A DNA stretch of 19,251 nucleotides, from contig JAIRTI010000063.1 of NCBI GenBank assembly GCA_031255035.1, forward strand, positions 1 to 19,251, given 5' to 3'. Below are positions 16,529-19,251 of the stretch, piece by piece. Both the position numbers and the translations under genes were made by a program. Origin of the DNA: Desulfovibrio sp. (GTDB lineage: Bacteria > Desulfobacterota > Desulfovibrionia > Desulfovibrionales > Desulfovibrionaceae). Below the pieces are notes generated by a model that did not search any database, was not told where the DNA came from, and saw only the letters and a program-made list of their open reading frames with translations. The stretch's first letter is position 1; each line of letters starts with the position of its first letter.

Positions 16529-17110
16529 ATGGCCGAAAAAAAAGCGCTTATCATCGCCGCCCCCAACGCGGAACTTACCGGCAGCGGCCCGGGCCTCGAC
16601 AAACTGCTCAAAAAAGCCGCCCTGTTCACCTCCTACACGGCGGGCGACGCCATTGACGGCGCGGTGGAAGAAAGCGCGATCACGCACCTGCAAGCCGCTG
16701 AAACCGAAGCCGCCGTGGAAAAAGGCGTGTCCCTCGGGCTTATCAACCTCGGCACGGCTGACGCCGCCGCCCTTGACGCCGCGCTCGTCGCCGTGCTTGA
16801 GGGCGCTGACCGCAAAACCGTCATCGCAGTTGCCGCCAAAAACGGCCTCGCCCTTTACGGCGCGGGCATCAACGGCAAGGCGGGCAAGCTTGAACGCCCC
16901 GCCTCGGCAAAAGACATCGTCCCCACCCTCGCCTACATCGCGGATTTCGCCATCACCGGCGACTGCACGGGCGCCATCCTGTATCAGGCGCTGAAAAGCC
17001 CGAACCTGAAGCTTGAGGAAATAGGCAAGCTCAAGGAAGCTCTGGTCCGCATGGAAGGCGCGCTCGCCCGCGACAACCGCGAGCCCTGGGACAAACACGA
17101 CTGCGCCTGA
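16529..17110 (+). CDS. Small protein resembling the C-terminal part of the upstream phosphatase-like protein
   Basis: A 193-residue soluble protein I cannot name. Its segment DIVPTLAYIADFAITGDCTGAILYQAL matches the end of the preceding gene (DIVPTICYATG...DAEGAVIYQIL) in order and spacing, and GAGINGKAGKLERPASAKDIVPTL has the rhythm of the C-terminal segment of sulfatase or phosphatase folds. The strand that carries the Asp-His metal ligands in active members reads KTVIAVAAKNGLALYG, with no ligand. It is therefore a probable non-catalytic half-domain that pairs with or regulates the larger protein. It starts at ATG 16529 after AAGGA, 87 bases downstream in the same operon, and is followed by a strong terminator. 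Ala/Lys-rich composition and an amphipathic C-terminal helix (about 160-185) are visible. Confidence 0.82.
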   Translation: MAEKKALIIAAPNAELTGSGPGLDKLLKKAALFTSYTAGDAIDGAVEESAITHLQAAETEAAVEKGVSLGLINLGTADAAALDAALVAVLEGADRKTVIAVAAKNGLALYGAGINGKAGKLERPASAKDIVPTLAYIADFAITGDCTGAILYQALKSPNLKLEEIGKLKEALVRMEGALARDNREPWDKHDCA

Positions 17111-17156
17111 GCCGACCCACGCGAATCCTTCCCGGCCCGCAGCGCCTCCGCCGGGC

Positions 17157-17196
17157 AAAAATACTCCTGATCCGTTTCCGGATCAGGAGTATTTTT
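17157..17196. terminator. Bidirectional intrinsic terminator
   Basis: ATACTCCTGATCCG (17161-17174) pairs perfectly with CGGATCAGGAGTAT (17179-17192) around a four-base loop, flanked by an A-run at 17157 and a T-run ending at 17196. It serves the phosphatase-like operon from the left and the EamA gene from the right. Confidence 0.93.
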
Positions 17197-17240
17197 GCGA
17201 CCGCGGGCAAAGCGGCTTTTGCCGTTCCCGCCATACGCGC

Positions 17241-18185
17241 TTACAAGGCTTTTACATCGCGCCGCCTGCCGCCCCGCCGCAGACCGGACGGCATCTTTAT
17301 CTCCATCTGGCTGACAATCACGCCGCCGAGCACCAGCGCGGAAGCCATGCACTCCACGGCAGTCAGGCGTTCCCCAAGCAGCACCATACCGAACAGAATG
17401 GTGAACACCGGGACCAGGTTCATGAACATGCTGGCCTTTGCCGCCGGCATGCGGCTGATGCTGAACCCGTAGAGGGAATAGGCCCCGAAGGAAACGCCGA
17501 GACCGAGGTACACGACGCTGAGCCAGGACAGCAAGGTCCCGCCTCCCTCGGGCAGGCCCATGCCGGGAATGAACAGCGTCGGCGCAAAGAAAAGCAGACC
17601 GACCCAGGCCTGCACGGCGGTGATGAACATGGGTGTATAACCGCGTGAAAGCCGCCGCACGCAAATGGCATACAAAGCGGACACGACCATGCCGCTGATT
17701 AGCAGCGTATTGCCGAGCAGAGGGTTGGGCGCATGTTCCCCGGCCACCGCTCCCAGGCTCAGCCACACCGCGCCGCAGATGGCGATGAGGCATCCGGCCC
17801 AGGCTGTCGCGCTGAGTTTTTCCTTGAGCAGAAAATAGCCGAAAACTCCCACGAAAATGGGAAGCGTGGCGCTCAACATCCCGGCCTGCGAGGCGGAGGT
17901 GAAACTCAGGGCGTACCCTTCAAAAATAAAGTACAGGCAAGGCTCGCAGATCACCAGTATCAGAAATATGCGCCAGTCTCCCGCCGCATATTTCTGCCTT
18001 TTCAGCATCCTGGGAAAAATAAGCAGAAAGGCGATGGACGATACGACCAGAAGCAGAAAAATCATGGTCATCGGGTGAAAGCTCCGCAGGGCGAATTTCA
18101 TGGCCACATAGGCCCCGCCCCAGAGGATGGTGGAAAGCACGGCGGCAAGCGGGCCGGCATAGGCGGTCAATTTGGTGCGGGACAT
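17241..18185 (-). CDS. EamA/DMT-family membrane transporter
   Basis: A 314-residue integral membrane protein with about ten hydrophobic segments forming two EamA repeats. The first contains LSTILWGGAYVAMKFALR (near 17-34) and a following LFEGYAL-like turn, and the second ends in VPVFTILFGMVLLGERLTAVECMASALVLGGV. Known members export amino acids, metabolites or drugs. The substrate cannot be read from sequence. The activator site and sigma-54 promoter upstream tie it to choline breakdown, so it may export an amine or other by-product. ATG 18185 was chosen, with GGGAGA upstream, because the longer frame from 18260 begins inside the promoter. The C-terminus is a short Arg/Lys-rich cytoplasmic tail. 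Confidence 0.88.
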   Translation of the reverse strand: MSRTKLTAYAGPLAAVLSTILWGGAYVAMKFALRSFHPMTMIFLLLVVSSIAFLLIFPRMLKRQKYAAGDWRIFLILVICEPCLYFIFEGYALSFTSASQAGMLSATLPIFVGVFGYFLLKEKLSATAWAGCLIAICGAVWLSLGAVAGEHAPNPLLGNTLLISGMVVSALYAICVRRLSRGYTPMFITAVQAWVGLLFFAPTLFIPGMGLPEGGGTLLSWLSVVYLGLGVSFGAYSLYGFSISRMPAAKASMFMNLVPVFTILFGMVLLGERLTAVECMASALVLGGVIVSQMEIKMPSGLRRGGRRRDVKAL

Positions 18186-18243
18186 GACAACGGTCTCCCA
18201 ATATGTATCCAAATGGTTACAAAGGCGCTTTGCCAAGGAGAGT

Positions 18244-18259
18244 AGCAACTTCCATACCA
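18244..18259 (-). promoter_or_regulatory. Sigma-54 promoter of the EamA transporter gene
   Basis: The minus strand reads TGGTATGGAAGTTGCT, an almost full match to TGGCATG-N4-TTGCT (one change). It is the best of the four -24/-12 elements. Transcription would start near 18233, leaving a leader of 48 bases. Confidence 0.8.
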
Positions 18260-18306
18260 ACTATTCGACGTCATTTATTTGTAAAAACACAAGGTTACGC
18301 CGTATA

Positions 18307-18327
18307 AAAAGGCGACATGCGTGTCGC
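18307..18327. promoter_or_regulatory. Activator site upstream of the EamA gene
   Basis: A perfect palindrome, GCGACA-TGCG-TGTCGC (18312-18327), preceded by AAAAG, so that AAAAGGCGACA is identical to the inner 11 bases of the right arm of the BCCT site. It lies 53 bp upstream of the -24 element. Confidence 0.75.
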
Positions 18328-18391
18328 GGACGTCGCGATACGTCCAGGGCCGGAGCTGGGGCCGGCCCTGGCGCTGTGGGCGGCGCCCACA
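18328..18391. repeat. Cluster of three short inverted repeats
   Basis: GGACGT-N6-ACGTCC (18328-18345), CCAGGGCCGG-N8-CCGGCCCTGG (18344-18371) and TGTGGGC-GGC-GCCCACA (18375-18391) stand in a row between the EamA control region and the methyltransferase gene. They may form a transcript end for the methyltransferase gene, although no U-run follows. The 18186-18441 gap holds these, the EamA promoter and activator site, and no gene. Confidence 0.6.
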
Positions 18392-18418
18392 TGCGATTAT
18401 ATTGGCTTCGACAAAGCA

Positions 18419-18446
18419 GAGCATTTCATGTGTGGAATGCTCTAAC
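18419..18446. repeat. Stop-codon-anchored palindromic repeat, copy 2
   Basis: This is the second copy of the unit at 368-395 (26 of 28 bases, same orientation). The stem is GAGCATTTCA-TGTG-TGGAATGCTC, and the TAG stop of the methyltransferase-like gene is again embedded at its right end. Confidence 0.7.
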
Positions 18447-19248
18447 GAGCGGCTCTCCAGGCACCGCCTCCGTCATGCGTTCCGATAATCGCATTGCCGT
18501 TTACAGTGCCGGTATAATTCCGTCCCCCGGCGGTAAATGTGATAGTGTTTCCGTTCAGACTGCCGCTGATGTCAACTTCCTGCCCAAGATTCAGCTTTCC
18601 GGTGATCTCCTGAAACTCCTGGTTGAAATTGATTGTGCCTTTATCAAAGCTCCAGATTCCATCCACTTTCGCCGGGACAATCCAAAGGTAGGCCGTGTCC
18701 CATGCGCTGGCGATATCGGGGAGTTCCGTGGTCTGATCGGGTTTCCAGTCACCCATGTCAAAGCTGTTGGAGACAATCCGCGTCCCGGGTTTGAGGTCTA
18801 AAATCTTCGGCCGCAGTTTCAGATTGATTTCGGGTAACAGGAACATGGTGATCACCGTCGCTTTTGAAAAATCGGTTTCAAAAAGGTCGGCTTTCTCGAA
18901 TGAGGCTTTCGCCGTAACTCCGGCTTTGTCAGCGGCCTGTCTGGCATACGCCACCATATCCGGATTATATTCGATGCCCAACGCCGTGGCGCCGCGCCTG
19001 GCGGCGGCAATCACGATGCCGCCGTCGCCGGAACCGAGATCCATTACATAGTCGGAGGAAGTGACTTTCGCCATATTGAGCATCTCCTCGACAAGTTCCA
19101 GCGGCGTCGGTACCCATACGACGTCTTTGCCGGACTGGTTAATTACCGGCTCGTAAACAGCAGTCGCCGCCCTGGCGCAGCCAACTGTCGCGGCAAGCAA
19201 CAAACACGATGTAATTGTAATGACTCGAATAAAATTGAATCGCATCAT
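18442..19248 (-). CDS. Exported SAM-dependent methyltransferase-like protein
   Basis: A 268-residue protein with an N-terminal signal sequence (residues 1-27: an Arg, then a hydrophobic run, ending in an ARA cleavage site). The mature part starts with a class I methyltransferase core: motif I DLGSGDGG (70-77) and acidic E93 in LGIEYNPDMV. The last 70 or so residues (about 195-268) look like a small beta-rich domain with repeated Gly/Asn/Thr strands. SAM is not normally available outside the cytoplasm, so an exported form is curious. Homologues of this kind exist, but I know of no proven role. ATG 19248 lies three bases from the window end, so the true start could be upstream. The gene has lower GC than its neighbours, and no sigma-54 site is visible for it, so it probably lies outside the choline regulon. 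Confidence 0.78.
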   Translation of the reverse strand: MMRFNFIRVITITSCLLLAATVGCARAATAVYEPVINQSGKDVVWVPTPLELVEEMLNMAKVTSSDYVMDLGSGDGGIVIAAARRGATALGIEYNPDMVAYARQAADKAGVTAKASFEKADLFETDFSKATVITMFLLPEINLKLRPKILDLKPGTRIVSNSFDMGDWKPDQTTELPDIASAWDTAYLWIVPAKVDGIWSFDKGTINFNQEFQEITGKLNLGQEVDISGSLNGNTITFTAGGRNYTGTVNGNAIIGTHDGGGAWRAAR

Positions 19249-19251
19249 AGA

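Noticed and set aside
14534..17158. 874-codon minus-strand open frame across the phosphatase-like pair
   Set aside because: It spans two plus-strand genes and their intergenic hairpin and has a Phe/His/Val/Gly-rich composition typical of an antisense shadow.
18186..18260. 25-residue N-terminal extension of the EamA protein
   Set aside because: Its start lies inside the sigma-54 promoter, upstream of the predicted transcription start, so it would not be on the mRNA.
19168..19185. Lipoprotein lipobox in the methyltransferase-like protein (C24)
   Set aside because: The residues before the cysteine (TVG) lack the usual leucine at -3, and an ARA signal peptidase I site follows directly.

Overview
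The window (about 60% GC, with long antisense open frames typical of GC-rich DNA) looks like a chromosomal segment of an anaerobic, sulfate-reducing-type bacterium, most likely Desulfovibrionaceae. That placement rests on how closely the glycyl radical enzyme matches the Desulfovibrio choline lyase as I remember it. No database search was possible.

Layout. Positions 391-10578 hold ten tightly spaced minus-strand genes, read from right to left: an OsmC-family protein, lipoamide dehydrogenase, a GcvH-type lipoyl carrier, a tandem-domain microcompartment shell protein, an aldehyde dehydrogenase homologue without its catalytic cysteine, choline trimethylamine-lyase CutC, its activase CutD, a hexameric shell protein with a basic tail, an intact CoA-acylating aldehyde dehydrogenase, and a second small hexameric shell protein. 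This is a choline-degrading glycyl-radical microcompartment operon (cut) preceded by an unusual lipoyl/thiol redox module. Divergent from it lies a PAS-AAA-Fis sigma-54 activator (10772-12259). Convergent with the activator is a BCCT transporter (12363-14021). A 533-bp control region separates the transporter from a plus-strand pair, a large alkaline-phosphatase-superfamily hydrolase and a small partner that resembles its C-terminal end. An EamA/DMT membrane transporter and an exported methyltransferase-like protein, both on the minus strand, complete the window.

How the parts work together. The BCCT carrier probably imports choline. CutC, switched on by CutD, cleaves choline to trimethylamine and acetaldehyde inside the shell. 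The intact aldehyde dehydrogenase converts acetaldehyde to acetyl-CoA. No vertex (BMC-P) protein, phosphotransacetylase or alcohol dehydrogenase is visible, so these must lie outside the window if the compartment is complete.

Main discovery. The same inverted repeat, core GCGACA-N4-TGTCGC or a spaced variant of it, lies 53-85 bp upstream of a good -24/-12 sigma-54 promoter at four transcription units: the redox/cut operon, the BCCT gene, the phosphatase-like pair and the EamA gene. This predicts one choline regulon run by the local activator, and it links two uncharacterised hydrolase-like proteins and an exporter to choline metabolism. The second point of interest is the OsmC-Lpd-GcvH trio, which could be a lipoyl-driven peroxide or thiol reductase serving an oxygen-sensitive glycyl radical pathway.
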